A DNA stretch of 19,238 bases from Planctomycetota bacterium (GCA_022447335.1 JAKVCF010000032.1:1-19238); one strand, 5' to 3'; positions 1-8,737 are shown, numbered from the stretch's first letter. Notes: generated by a model from the letters alone, not told the origin. Made by a program: numbers and translations.

Positions 1-3000
1 GTCATGCGAGCGGGAGGTCACAACGGCCAAGACTCGGTATCCGACTGGAATCACCACGAGGGTGAGCAGGGTAGAGGCTGAAAGGCCGGCAATCACGACC
101 AGTGCCATCGGTGCGCGCAGTTCGGCACCTTCGGCTGCGCCAAATAAACCAGTTAGCGGCAGCATGCCAAGCACAGTGGTGACAGTTGTCATTAGGATCG
201 GGCGCAGGCGAGTGATGCCCGCTTCCAGAATCGCGCGATCTAGCTCCTGGCCACTGGTGCGATTGCGATTGATCCGGTCTACCAACACGATTGCATTGTT
301 GACCACGATGCCGGCGAGCACGACAGCACCCAGTAGGGCGACCACCGAAATAGGGGTGCCGGTCAGAGAAAGTGCGATCACTGCGCCTACCGCAGCCAGC
401 GGCACTGAGAACATGATCAGTAGTGGTTGGACCAGTGATTCAAACTGCGCTGCCATTACTGCGTACACGAGGAAGATTGCCAATAGGAGCGCAAAGGTGA
501 GCGAATCCAGCGCTGACTCCATTTCGGCAGTTTGTCCACCGAGCGAGATGCTGCGATCCACTGGGAGCTTAAGTTTGCTAAGCCGCCGTTCGACTTCCGC
601 GCCTGTTGCCCCTAGGTCGAAGCCCGACAGAGATGCCGACAGGACCGCCGCGCGACGACCTCCAATGTGGCGAATTTCGCTTGGACCATCGGCGACAGTC
701 AATGTTGCGACGGATCCGAGAGTGAGTGGTCGTTCGGCGTCGGGGTTAACTGGGAGTGAAGCGAGCTGCTCGACGTGACGCATAGTCGACAAATCCGCAC
801 GCACGCGGATATCGATGCGTTCATCTTTACCTGGGAAGGTAGAAGAAATCTGCCCTTCCACTGCGAGGCGGAGGCGATCTGCAACGGCTGCTACGGTCAA
901 GTTGTGGCGGGCCAGCTGCTCGCGGTCGAGGGTAACGCGGACTTCCGGATTGCCGCGGCGTAACGAACTGCGGAGGTCAATGATGCCTGGGGTGCCTGAG
1001 ATGGCATCCTGTACTTCGCGCGCTGTCTCGCCAATGCCTTCTAAGTCGTCGCCGAGGATTTCGATTTCAAGCGGTGCGTTAAGGGCGAGAAGAGTGGGTC
1101 GGCGTAGGTTGTAGCGCGCTAGCGCGGGCTCATCATCAAGTAGCTCGCGCAACTGTCGCTCTACGCTGAGTTCAGTATTGCGCGCGTTTGGCCCGCCTTC
1201 GGTGCGTAGTAGCAGGCGCGCGGTGTGCGGACCTTCCTCTTCTGAGGAAATTGACTCGCGGTCTGAGCCCGCTGTTACCGCAGTTTCCAAGACACCCTTA
1301 ATCTCACGCGCCGCCTGCTCAAGGCGGGCGGCTATGGCATCCGTCTCAGTCAATGGTGAGCCTGCCGGAAAAAAGAGCTCTGCAGTCAGTTCGCTTTGCA
1401 GAACTTCGGGCAAGAGTTCGCGCCCCAACCCCTTGGCAGTTTGCCAGGTCCCAAAGGCGACTACGCCGACGATGAACCCAACCAGTAGTGGGACCCGCAG
1501 GGCACCTGCCAGGAAGGGGCGGTAGACCTTTTCGATCATGGTCAGGAGTATCTGTACGGCTTGGCCGGGCAGCCACAGTGCAAGCGTGACTACGCTGAGT
1601 ACGGCGGCCAGCGCAAAGCGCGTCAGAAGCACTACTGTTGCCATGGTCATAGTCAATGCCCAGGTAGCCAGAGCAGCAGTGAGTTGCCCGAATGTCCATA
1701 GCCCTGGAATCGCGACTACTATCGACAGGTATCGATAGAGAGCGACCTTGCCCTCGATCTCTGCGGGTAGGTCCAGCTTTTTGCTCGGAGCAGTCTCAGT
1801 GGCGAAGGGTGCAATCAGTTGCTGTGTCAGCGGGACTGCGAGATAGCCAGCTACTGCGAGTCCGGCGATGCCCAGTAGCCAGAGCGACCGATTGCGTGGG
1901 ACGTGTGAAAGGTTGGGCTTCCGCGTAAAGTTCTGCCTGTGCGTGGCCATCCATTCGCGCGGCCCGTCGCCAGATTTTTCGCCGGCCACACCTAGGCGCG
2001 CGCGCGCGGCGAGTCCAGGAATGAAGAACAACGCGACGGCCAGTGAGATGATCAGTGAGGCGACCACGGTCAGCGACTGGTCCCCAAAGGTTTGGCCGGC
2101 TACGCCTTCGACAAAGACGATGGGGGCGAAGACGGCGATGGTAGTGAGGGTCGAAGCGGTCACCGCGCTACCCACTTCGCGTACGCCTCGCAGGGCTGCC
2201 TCCAGAGGCGAGTCACCTTCTTCGCGGCAACGTGTGATCGACTCTAGTACCACTATCGAGTTATCGACCAGCATGCCGATGCCAAGAGCGAGGCCGCCTA
2301 GCGACATCACATTCAGTGTGACGCCGGCGCCGTACATTGCTCCAAAGGCTGCGATGACTGAGATTGGCACCGAAAGGCCAATGATTACTGTAATCGCGAG
2401 TCGGCGCAGGAAAAGGAAGCAGACAGCGATTGCCATCAATCCGCCGATGGCTGCGGCCGATCGAACTTCCGAAATCGCGTTGCTCACGAACTGGGATTGA
2501 TCGCTGAGAAGTGTGAGCGTGACATCCTGTGGCAGCTTTTTGACGATCGGCGTGGGTCCGATCTGGCCGCGTGCAGCGGCACGTGGATGGATTTTTTCCC
2601 CATAAATCTTGTCTCGCACGCGTTGCGCCACTTCAACAATATTGGCGCCGTCTTCGCGGAAGACCTCGACTTCAACGGCTTCCTTGCTGGCCGTGCGCAG
2701 GATTACATCGCGGTCTTTGTGTGTGCGTTCCACGCGTGCGACATCGCGTAGCAAGATGATTGCCTCGCCGCGCCGCAGAATGGGGAGTGCTTCAATCTGT
2801 TCGAGTGAGCGGAACTCGTTCAGCGTTCGCACCACATATTCAGTTGCCCCTTCTTCCAGGGTGCCGCCGGGCACATTCAGATTTTCTTCGGTGAGCCTTT
2901 GCCGAATCAGTTCTGCCGGAATGCGTAGATTGGCGAGTCTCTGTGGATCTATCTGTACCTGTATCTCGTCTTCGAGCCCACCGCTAACGCGTACTGCCGC

Positions 3001-3510
3001 GACCCCGGGTAGTCCTTCGAGTTCGCGCTCGATCTCCTGCTCCGCCAGGTCACGCAGGCGCACCAAGTCTTTGCCGCCCGCCACTGCAATACGCAAAATA
3101 GGATCAAGACTGGGATCGTATCGCAGGATCAGTGGGCGTTCGATGCCCTGCGACAGGAATACTCGGTCGATGCGTTCGCGCACATCTTGCACTAAAAAGG
3201 GCAGGTTCGAACCCCATTCGAACTCCATGAGAATCTCGCTAACTTCAGCGCGCGAACTGGATCGAATGCGCACCAAGCTGCCAACTGTCGATAAAACATC
3301 TTCAAGTTGTTCGGTGACGCGTTCTTCTACATCCTCCGGCGCAGCGCCCGGATAACTGGTCCGCACCGTCAGCGATGGATAATCGATTGGTGGCAGTAAA
3401 TCGACAGGCAACTTCGATAGCGAAACGATGCCGAAGACCACGCTAGCGAGGACGACCATCAGCATGCCCACCGGTCGGTGGATGCCGAATCCAAGAAGGC
3501 CAGTACGCAC
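1..3510 (-). CDS. RND-family efflux permease (HAE1/SwrC-like), 3' end beyond left edge
   Basis: Inner-membrane proton-driven export pump that would work with the adaptor encoded just upstream. The minus-strand frame from GTG at 3510 is open for 1170 codons to base 1, so only a short C-terminal end is missing. The N-terminus (GFGIHRPVGMLMVVL, then KLPVDLLPPIDYPSL and YPGAAPEDVEE) is typical of RND pumps. TM4 holds GMLVDNSIVVLES with D416-N417, the single-Asp form of the proton relay. TM10 holds GIVVNNAIVLVD (N1071-N1072), followed by TM11 and TM12. GTG is preceded by AAGGAA seven bases upstream and lies 15 nt after the adaptor stop. An oddity is about 170 residues between TM6 (ending near 498) and TM7 (from about 672), where AcrB has about 40. 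This stretch contains hydrophobic segments near 539-569, 592-630 and 631-650. Family assignment is firm; substrate is unknown. Confidence 0.95.
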   Translation of the reverse strand, partial: MRTGLLGFGIHRPVGMLMVVLASVVFGIVSLSKLPVDLLPPIDYPSLTVRTSYPGAAPEDVEERVTEQLEDVLSTVGSLVRIRSSSRAEVSEILMEFEWGSNLPFLVQDVRERIDRVFLSQGIERPLILRYDPSLDPILRIAVAGGKDLVRLRDLAEQEIERELEGLPGVAAVRVSGGLEDEIQVQIDPQRLANLRIPAELIRQRLTEENLNVPGGTLEEGATEYVVRTLNEFRSLEQIEALPILRRGEAIILLRDVARVERTHKDRDVILRTASKEAVEVEVFREDGANIVEVAQRVRDKIYGEKIHPRAAARGQIGPTPIVKKLPQDVTLTLLSDQSQFVSNAISEVRSAAAIGGLMAIAVCFLFLRRLAITVIIGLSVPISVIAAFGAMYGAGVTLNVMSLGGLALGIGMLVDNSIVVLESITRCREEGDSPLEAALRGVREVGSAVTASTLTTIAVFAPIVFVEGVAGQTFGDQSLTVVASLIISLAVALFFIPGLAARARLGVAGEKSGDGPREWMATHRQNFTRKPNLSHVPRNRSLWLLGIAGLAVAGYLAVPLTQQLIAPFATETAPSKKLDLPAEIEGKVALYRYLSIVVAIPGLWTFGQLTAALATWALTMTMATVVLLTRFALAAVLSVVTLALWLPGQAVQILLTMIEKVYRPFLAGALRVPLLVGFIVGVVAFGTWQTAKGLGRELLPEVLQSELTAELFFPAGSPLTETDAIAARLEQAAREIKGVLETAVTAGSDRESISSEEEGPHTARLLLRTEGGPNARNTELSVERQLRELLDDEPALARYNLRRPTLLALNAPLEIEILGDDLEGIGETAREVQDAISGTPGIIDLRSSLRRGNPEVRVTLDREQLARHNLTVAAVADRLRLAVEGQISSTFPGKDERIDIRVRADLSTMRHVEQLASLPVNPDAERPLTLGSVATLTVADGPSEIRHIGGRRAAVLSASLSGFDLGATGAEVERRLSKLKLPVDRSISLGGQTAEMESALDSLTFALLLAIFLVYAVMAAQFESLVQPLLIMFSVPLAAVGAVIALSLTGTPISVVALLGAVVLAGIVVNNAIVLVDRINRNRTSGQELDRAILEAGITRLRPILMTTVTTVLGMLPLTGLFGAAEGAELRAPMALVVIAGLSASTLLTLVVIPVGYRVLAVVTSRSHD

Positions 3511-3525
3511 GTGAGGTTCCTTGGT

Positions 3526-4701
3526 TTACTCCGGGAGAACTTTGACGGCTTCGCCGTCCTCGAGGCGGTCCTGACCGACGGTCACAACTACATCCTCCAC
3601 GCTTAAGCCCTTGCCGAGGTGCTCCAGGTGGGTGGGATTTTCAAATCCTGGCTCGAGTTTGATTTGCACAGCATTTCCTTCGCGCACTACGAAGGCCAGT
3701 ATGCGGTCTTCTTGGTAAATGAGCGCGCGCTTCGGTACGAGTAGCGCATCTGGGTGTTCATCGAGCACTAGTCGAAGGCGTACCAGTAAGCCAGTGGGAA
3801 GGGGTGCGCCTTCGGGTGGGGCCAACAGTGCAGTGACTTTGATCGTGCCACTCTCTTGATCGACGATAGGAGCAATGCGCTCGATCGTTCCGGCGATTGG
3901 CCGGTCACGGTATGCTTCAGTCGTTGCTGATAGGCGCTGGCCAACGCGTAGTGCTGCGAGCTCAGATTGCGGTCGGTAGAAGACTACGCGTGGGTTTTCC
4001 AGATCGGTGATTTCGAAGGCGCGCTGGCCCAAAGTCGTTTGATCGCCGACGCTGATGTCGCGTGCGGTGACGGTGCCGTCGATTGGAGCAGTCAATGTGC
4101 AGCGATCGACCTCAAGCTGGGCTTGATCAAGCGCAACCTTGGCCGATGCCAGTGCAGTCTCGGCGGCGAGCACCGCCTGTTCAGAGGTTTCGAGGTCGCG
4201 CTCAGACAGCAATGAAGCTCCGTCGACCTGCTCGGCAAGTTGTTCGTTGCGCTTGTAGTCACGCGTGGCGCGCGTTAACTCGTTTTCCGCCTCGGTGACA
4301 CGTACTTCGGCATCACGCACGGCCAGTTGAGCGATACGGTCGCGCATCCGCGCGAGCGCCTGGCCTGCGGTGACTTGTTCGCCTTCTTCCACCAGGATTT
4401 CAAGCACTGGCTCGGCACGCTCAGGGACCACATCGACGACATCCAGAGACTCGACGTTGGCGACTGCGTCGAGAGCAAGTTCGATGGACTCTTGGACTAC
4501 TGGCATCGTGCGCACCCGCTCCAGTTTTACAGCCCCACGATCGTTTTCGGCGATGCTCGCGAACTCGGAGTTACTCGAGTTGTGATCGTCGGTACGTTCG
4601 CCTTCGATGGCGGCCGGTGGCCGACCGCAGCTGATCGCGGTGGAGGCCAGCAGCAGGAGTGCGGCTAGCAGCAGTGTGATGGGGTTCGGAGAGCGAGGCA
4701 T
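3526..4701 (-). CDS. Periplasmic adaptor (membrane-fusion protein) of RND pump, probable lipoprotein
   Basis: Adaptor that bridges the RND permease to an outer-membrane channel. The 391-aa product starts with a basic, hydrophobic signal (residues 1-24) ending ISC, so Cys25 may be lipidated, although Ala at -3 makes the lipobox imperfect. A low-complexity acidic linker follows. The first lipoyl half lies near 85-118 (PVLEILVEEGEQVTAGQALAR), the alpha-helical hairpin near 120-197, the second lipoyl half near 200-225 (CTLTAPIDGTVTARDISVGD), and beta-barrel and membrane-proximal domains reach the end. It is the first gene of a two-gene operon with the permease (15-nt gap). No clear Shine-Dalgarno precedes ATG 4701; the upstream bases are C-rich. 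No TolC-type channel gene is in view; it may lie beyond the left edge or elsewhere. The family is certain, the transported compound is not. Confidence 0.93.
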   Translation of the reverse strand: MPRSPNPITLLLAALLLLASTAISCGRPPAAIEGERTDDHNSSNSEFASIAENDRGAVKLERVRTMPVVQESIELALDAVANVESLDVVDVVPERAEPVLEILVEEGEQVTAGQALARMRDRIAQLAVRDAEVRVTEAENELTRATRDYKRNEQLAEQVDGASLLSERDLETSEQAVLAAETALASAKVALDQAQLEVDRCTLTAPIDGTVTARDISVGDQTTLGQRAFEITDLENPRVVFYRPQSELAALRVGQRLSATTEAYRDRPIAGTIERIAPIVDQESGTIKVTALLAPPEGAPLPTGLLVRLRLVLDEHPDALLVPKRALIYQEDRILAFVVREGNAVQIKLEPGFENPTHLEHLGKGLSVEDVVVTVGQDRLEDGEAVKVLPE

Positions 4702-4717
4702 GGGGGAGGCGGCGGGG

Positions 4718-4742
4718 GGAGCCGTAGAAAATGTACGGCTCC
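4718..4742. promoter_or_regulatory. Perfect 9-bp inverted repeat between divergent genes (candidate operator)
   Basis: Arms GGAGCCGTA (4718-4726) and TACGGCTCC (4734-4742) are exact reverse complements around a 7-nt A-rich centre. The site sits between the adaptor gene (minus) and moeA (plus), just upstream of the -10-like TATGAT at 4751. Size and symmetry fit a dimeric regulator such as a TetR- or MarR-type repressor of the pump. No regulator gene is visible in the window. If the pump mRNA starts upstream of 4742, the same repeat would form a hairpin in its 5' leader instead. Confidence 0.45.
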
Positions 4743-4750
4743 GAGCCCCT

Positions 4751-4756
4751 TATGAT
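4751..4756 (+). promoter_or_regulatory. -10-like element for moeA-lnt
   Basis: TATGAT matches the sigma-70 -10 consensus at five of six positions and lies 44 nt before the moeA ATG. No convincing -35 hexamer is seen at 16-18 nt upstream; that space is occupied by the inverted repeat at 4718-4742, so activation or repression there is plausible. Confidence 0.35.
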
Positions 4757-4767
4757 GGCAAGCCTTT

Positions 4768-4789
4768 GCCGGGAACTCCCTTTCCCGGC
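4768..4789 (+). promoter_or_regulatory. Hairpin in predicted moeA leader, covering the only SD-like bases
   Basis: GCCGGGAA (4768-4775) and TTCCCGGC (4782-4789) are perfect complements with a 6-nt loop. U-G, U-A and U-G pairs could extend the RNA stem outward. The 3' arm includes most of GGCGAG (4787-4792), the only purine-rich candidate ribosome-binding site before ATG 4801. The hairpin could therefore limit translation. It lacks a following T-run and is not a terminator. Confidence 0.4.
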
Positions 4790-4800
4790 GAGACTTGCCC

Positions 4801-6039
4801 ATGTCTTCCGAACCATGCGACCAAGGCCGCGAGGGGCGACCGCTGCTACCCCTCGATGAGGCCCGCTCTCTTCTGCTGGGCGCGGTTAAGCCGTTGGCTC
4901 AGGATTCCGAGTCGATCGCTCTTGAGCAGGCATCTGGGCGGGTCCTCGCCAAAGCCGTGCTGCTGGACCGGGCTGAGCCGCCTGTGCCCCGTTCCGCGAT
5001 GGACGGATTTGCGCTGCGCAGTGCCGATGGCGTGGAGGATCGTGAGTTGCTGGGCGTGATGTACGCCGGAACTTCAGGTCGACCCGAAATTGGCTCAGGC
5101 CAGGCGATTGAGGTCATGACCGGCGGCACCGTGGCAGTAGGTGCTGATGCGGTGATCCCGGTCGAGCAGGCCGAGGTGGTGGACGGTTGCCTGGTTGTGA
5201 GTGCCGCAGTGCGAGCCGGTCAGCATGTGCGGATTGCTGGGGAAATGGGGGCAGCAGGCGAGATCGTCGTGCCGAAGGGTAAGGTGCTGAGCGCTTCGAT
5301 GCTGGCAACGGCAGCCAGTTGTGGTGCAGACCCAGTTCAGGTCTACGTGGCACCCCGTGCGACGGTGCTCTCTACTGGTGACGAAGTGGTGGCTTGGACC
5401 AAGCAGCCGAAGGAACACCAAGTGCGCGATGCCAACCGTCTTGCCACTGCTTTGCAACTGCGCTCAGCCGGTGCCGAAGTGCTGGGCATGCATTGCGTAT
5501 TGGATCAACCAGAACTTCTACGCGAGGCTGTTACCGCCGCGTTGGCGAGTTCGGATCTCGTGGTCACCATCGGCGGTGTGAGTATGGGTAAGAAGGATCA
5601 CTTACCTATGGTCTTTGAAGATCTGGGAATCGAGAAGCTCTTCCATGGTATTGCAGTCCAGCCTGGCAAGCCGGTCTGGGTGGGTACGCGCGAAGGCAAG
5701 TGGGTGGTCGGCTTGCCTGGCAATCCGGTGTCATCCTTCGTCATGACTGAACTTATCGTGCGCGAACTCGTATATCGTCTTGCGGGAGCCGACCCCGTCG
5801 CTGACTTGCCTCTTCAAGCTTGCGTGCTGACTTCGCCGGTGCGCACGCGCGGCCGTGAACGCTTCTTCCCGGCAAAGATTGAATTCGACGTTGACGGGTT
5901 GCCGCGCGTGACGCCGGACGCCGGGCGTGGATCGGGCGATTGGACTGTGCTTTCCCGCATGCAGGCATTGCTGCGTGTGCCCGCGCACGCGGATCTGGAG
6001 GCTGGCTCTACCGCGCAATATCTTCCAATCAAGTGCTAG
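4801..6039 (+). CDS. moeA: Molybdopterin molybdotransferase MoeA
   Basis: Inserts molybdate into adenylylated molybdopterin in the last step of molybdenum cofactor synthesis, in the cytosol. The 412-aa length is typical. The N-terminal domain has PPVPRSAMDGFAL (D68), matching the substrate-site MDGYA motif, and a VMTGGTVAVGADAVIPVE segment. The MoCF-binding domain has STGDE (191-195), RDANR (D210), IGGVSMGKKD (D266) and GLPGNPVSSF (304-313). ATG 4801 is preferred; an in-frame TTG at 4795 would add only two residues and has no better ribosome site. The gene overlaps lnt by 7 nt, so the two are likely co-transcribed. No other molybdenum cofactor gene or molybdoenzyme is in the window. Confidence 0.95.
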   Translation: MSSEPCDQGREGRPLLPLDEARSLLLGAVKPLAQDSESIALEQASGRVLAKAVLLDRAEPPVPRSAMDGFALRSADGVEDRELLGVMYAGTSGRPEIGSGQAIEVMTGGTVAVGADAVIPVEQAEVVDGCLVVSAAVRAGQHVRIAGEMGAAGEIVVPKGKVLSASMLATAASCGADPVQVYVAPRATVLSTGDEVVAWTKQPKEHQVRDANRLATALQLRSAGAEVLGMHCVLDQPELLREAVTAALASSDLVVTIGGVSMGKKDHLPMVFEDLGIEKLFHGIAVQPGKPVWVGTREGKWVVGLPGNPVSSFVMTELIVRELVYRLAGADPVADLPLQACVLTSPVRTRGRERFFPAKIEFDVDGLPRVTPDAGRGSGDWTVLSRMQALLRVPAHADLEAGSTAQYLPIKC

Positions 6040-7709
6040 TTTTGCTGCCCCTTGCGGTCGCGGCTCTCCGTGGCTTCTCTCTTCCTGGCTGGTTCCTCCC
6101 GCCGGAGAGTGTGTTGCTTGTCGTTCCGTTACGCGTGCTCTATTGGGATAAGGGTGGGGGGCGCTTGGGTGACTATTTAGGGGGCGCTCTGTACGCGTTC
6201 ATTTGTTTCTTTTTCCTGCACAACACGAGCCCGCTCGCGCCTTACCTTGTCGCTCCCATTTTGGGTTTGTGGTGGTGGGCAGAGCGTGCGCTCTATTTCG
6301 GCATCAAGAAGTGGATACCGATTGCACTCGCGGGCGCCGTAGCCGTGGTTGCGGTGGATTGGTTCCGCTTTCAATGGCCGATGGGGGGTGTGCCTTGGGG
6401 ATCATTGGCACACGGCATGGCGGATAGGCCGATTGCGCGCGATTGGGCTAGCGTGATCGGCGAAAGTGGCTTGGTGGTTTTGCTCGCGATCATGGGCGCA
6501 GCGATCTACTCGATTTTTTGGTCGAAGCGCAGCCGCCGCGAGCGTTTCCTTGAGATTCTTCCAGTTCCGATATTGATCCTGCTGCTGGTGCTATCTGTGG
6601 AGCCGCGCGCGGAGATGCGTGACTCAATCCGCATGTTGGCGATTCAAGGCAACCTCTCTATCGACGAGAAGCACGGCAGCTGGGGTGTTCAGGAAGTCTT
6701 TGGCCGCCAAGCCAAAATTACCGAGCGCGGGCTGGCTGCCGAGCCAGATACCGAGTTTGTGATCTGGTGCGAGACTATGTACCCGATTCCGGTGACGCCA
6801 CCGGAAGGCAGTGAGTTTGCCGAGACGATGATGATTCGCCCTTGGCCGGGTCGCGAAGAGATGCGTACGACGCAGTATTTGCGCGAGGTCAACGCAACAA
6901 ATATTCGCTCGCTGATTGGACCACCCGAATTGGACCGCCGTTTCATCACTGGAGCACACTTTTATCTGGGTGTACCTGAAAAGGAAGCGTGGAGGCCAGG
7001 CGAATCTCGCGAGCCTGAGACCTGGAGCCCGCGCACTTCCGAGTTTCTAGCTTTCGGTCCGGACGGGGTCATTGAGGACCACTTCTCAAAGTCGGAGCTG
7101 GTCCCGTTTGGTGAACGCCTCCCTTTTCTGGGCAAATTCCCAGGCGGGGAACGGCTGGCGCTTGAAATTCTGCGCGTCACACGGCTTTATCCGCGCTTTG
7201 CCAGTTCGGGTCGTGTCGGGCCGTTAAGCACGCGTGGTCACGTCTTGGGTGGCGCAGTTTGTTGGGAAAACGTTTATGAAGGGGTTTTTCGAGGTCAGGC
7301 AGATCAGGGTGCCGAGGCTTTCCTAATCCTCTCGAACGAGAACTGGTATCGCATCTCACGTGAAATGGACCAGATGTTGGCCTCGACGCGATTCCGAGCC
7401 GCAGAGACCGGTCGTCCCATCCTGAGGGCAGCAAATACCGGGATCACGGCCCTGTTTGATGACCGTGGTGCAGTGCTTGGACAGCTGCCACGTGGCGTTG
7501 AAGGCTGGTTTGGGGCCGATCTCCATCTGATTGAAGGCGATTTCAGAACTCCGTATCAACGATGGGGCTGGCTCTTCCACCCGTTCGTCGCCTGGCTTGC
7601 TTTGATCGGGGCCGGGATCGGCCTAATCTTTGGTCGACGAGCGCAAGCTACGATGGGGTCGAAAGAAGGCTTCGAGCCCTCACTTGACCCCTCCTTAGGC
7701 CACCGGTAG
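6033..7709 (+). CDS. lnt: Apolipoprotein N-acyltransferase
   Basis: Transfers the third acyl chain to the N-terminal cysteine of lipoproteins at the periplasmic face of the inner membrane. The N-terminal 215 residues are a multi-TM region that includes GGVPWGSLAHG. A nitrilase-fold domain follows from about residue 218. The expected Glu-Lys-Cys triad is present: E247 in VIWCETMYP, K353 in FSKSELVPFGE and C410 in GGAVCWENVYE. A C-terminal TM is near 530-550. GTG 6033 is chosen because it overlaps the moeA stop (GTGCTAG) and starts directly in TM1. An upstream in-frame TTG at 5940 lies deep in moeA. At 558 aa it is longer than E. coli Lnt (512), with extra sequence between the Glu and Lys motifs. 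The family is certain; the exact start is less so, as no Shine-Dalgarno is seen. Confidence 0.93.
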   Translation: MLVLLPLAVAALRGFSLPGWFLPPESVLLVVPLRVLYWDKGGGRLGDYLGGALYAFICFFFLHNTSPLAPYLVAPILGLWWWAERALYFGIKKWIPIALAGAVAVVAVDWFRFQWPMGGVPWGSLAHGMADRPIARDWASVIGESGLVVLLAIMGAAIYSIFWSKRSRRERFLEILPVPILILLLVLSVEPRAEMRDSIRMLAIQGNLSIDEKHGSWGVQEVFGRQAKITERGLAAEPDTEFVIWCETMYPIPVTPPEGSEFAETMMIRPWPGREEMRTTQYLREVNATNIRSLIGPPELDRRFITGAHFYLGVPEKEAWRPGESREPETWSPRTSEFLAFGPDGVIEDHFSKSELVPFGERLPFLGKFPGGERLALEILRVTRLYPRFASSGRVGPLSTRGHVLGGAVCWENVYEGVFRGQADQGAEAFLILSNENWYRISREMDQMLASTRFRAAETGRPILRAANTGITALFDDRGAVLGQLPRGVEGWFGADLHLIEGDFRTPYQRWGWLFHPFVAWLALIGAGIGLIFGRRAQATMGSKEGFEPSLDPSLGHR

Positions 7710-7882
7710 GCTTTCGGTCCACGATCAGGCGAAACCGACTGGTCGGAGCACGCTACAGTGTTCACCTCACAACGCTGCGGTTGCGTCCGTCATCCCTCGA
7801 GCCTCTGGGCTCACCTAGATGCTGACGTTCGTCCCACGGCCGTCCCCCTCACGTAGAACCCCCTCCTGCAGGATCAACTTCG

Positions 7883-8737
7883 ATGAGTCCCATCGGAAAG
7901 GTTTTCACCGTCATCAACTTGGCCCTCGCGGCACTCTTCGTCGGTTCGGCGTCTGCTCTCATTAATACTGGGCAGACCTACCGCATCGACCTGGAAGCGC
8001 TTCAGGTGGCTCATAGCACTCTTCAGTCCGAAGCCGCTGCTGCTGCTGCGCAGGCCGATCAGGACCTTCGCGCTGCGAATGCTGAAAAGGATCGCTTCGC
8101 TGGCGAAAAGGCTCAGCTCGAAAGCGACAAAGCTGCCTTGGAGGATGAGCTCAATACCGAGCGCGAGCAGAACGCCGATCTGCGCGAGCGTCTGACCAGC
8201 ATCGATGGCAAGTTGGGTGATCTCGAGAGCACCAACCGCCAGCAGTTGAGTCAGATCACCGAGCTGAATGATCAGGCTAATTCGCTCCGCAGTGAGCGTG
8301 ACAATGCTCTGGATGTCCGTGACGAAGCCGAAGCTTCGCGAGCCGACGCCGAGCGCAATGCGACCGCCTTTGAGCGCGAGCGTGATGAGCTCCAGATTGC
8401 TCTGGGCCGCGCCAACGAGGAGATTCAGTCGAAGCAAGCCGTGCTCGCCGCGGTCGCCTCGACTTATAAGATCGACCTCAACAACCTCAATGATCAGCCC
8501 GAGCTAGCTGGCCGCGTCACTGCGGTCGATGGCAGCCATGGCGCTACCGTCGTCGTGATCAACCTCGGTAAGAACGATGGCGTCAAGCCGGGCCACACCT
8601 TCGATGTGTACGCTGGTGGGGTCTACAAGGGCAAAATCTACGTCGAAACCGTTAACGCGAGCCAGTCGGCAGCCACCATCAAGATGGCAGGCACGGGCGA
8701 AATCGCGGCCGGTGACGCCGTTGTCACTCGTCTGTAA
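7883..8737 (+). CDS. Membrane-anchored coiled-coil protein with C-terminal beta-rich domain, unknown function
   Basis: I do not recognise this gene as a named family. The 284-aa product has an N-terminal hydrophobic segment (about 6-27) that may be an anchor or a signal ending SASA. A long Ala/Glu/Arg-rich heptad region, almost certainly a coiled coil, covers about 37-195. A compact C-terminal domain (about 207-284) contains GATVVVINLGKNDGVKPGH and FDVYAGGVYKGKIYVETV. This order of anchor, coiled coil and beta domain is that of MreC, and the gene lies upstream of mreB, but sequence identity to MreC is not evident to me. AGGA lies nine bases before ATG 7883. It is followed after 11 nt by a small membrane-protein gene, and the pair ends at a strong terminator. 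The 173-nt upstream gap (7710-7882) holds no clear promoter. A structural envelope role is an inference. Confidence 0.85.
   Translation: MSPIGKVFTVINLALAALFVGSASALINTGQTYRIDLEALQVAHSTLQSEAAAAAAQADQDLRAANAEKDRFAGEKAQLESDKAALEDELNTEREQNADLRERLTSIDGKLGDLESTNRQQLSQITELNDQANSLRSERDNALDVRDEAEASRADAERNATAFERERDELQIALGRANEEIQSKQAVLAAVASTYKIDLNNLNDQPELAGRVTAVDGSHGATVVVINLGKNDGVKPGHTFDVYAGGVYKGKIYVETVNASQSAATIKMAGTGEIAAGDAVVTRL

Noticed and set aside
62..3355. Several plus-strand open frames of 60-250 codons, Ser/Arg/Thr-rich (e.g. 62-778, 1868-2500, 2609-3355)
   Set aside because: They are antisense to one continuous 1170-codon RND permease frame with full family motifs; their composition is that of shadow frames.
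4327..4668. Plus-strand 113-codon open frame
   Set aside because: Antisense to the clearly recognisable membrane-fusion protein, with no family features.
5940..6032. Upstream TTG extension of lnt
   Set aside because: It lies within moeA coding sequence and adds a non-membrane N-terminus; GTG 6033 starts at TM1 and overlaps the moeA stop.
7799..7812. Short hairpin GAGCC/GGCTC in the lnt downstream gap
   Set aside because: Five-bp stem with no T-run; too weak to call a terminator.
7710..7882. Promoter or small RNA in the 173-nt gap before the coiled-coil gene
   Set aside because: TAGATG (7816) and TAGAAC (7854) resemble -10 boxes but have no -35 partners, and no RNA structure stands out.
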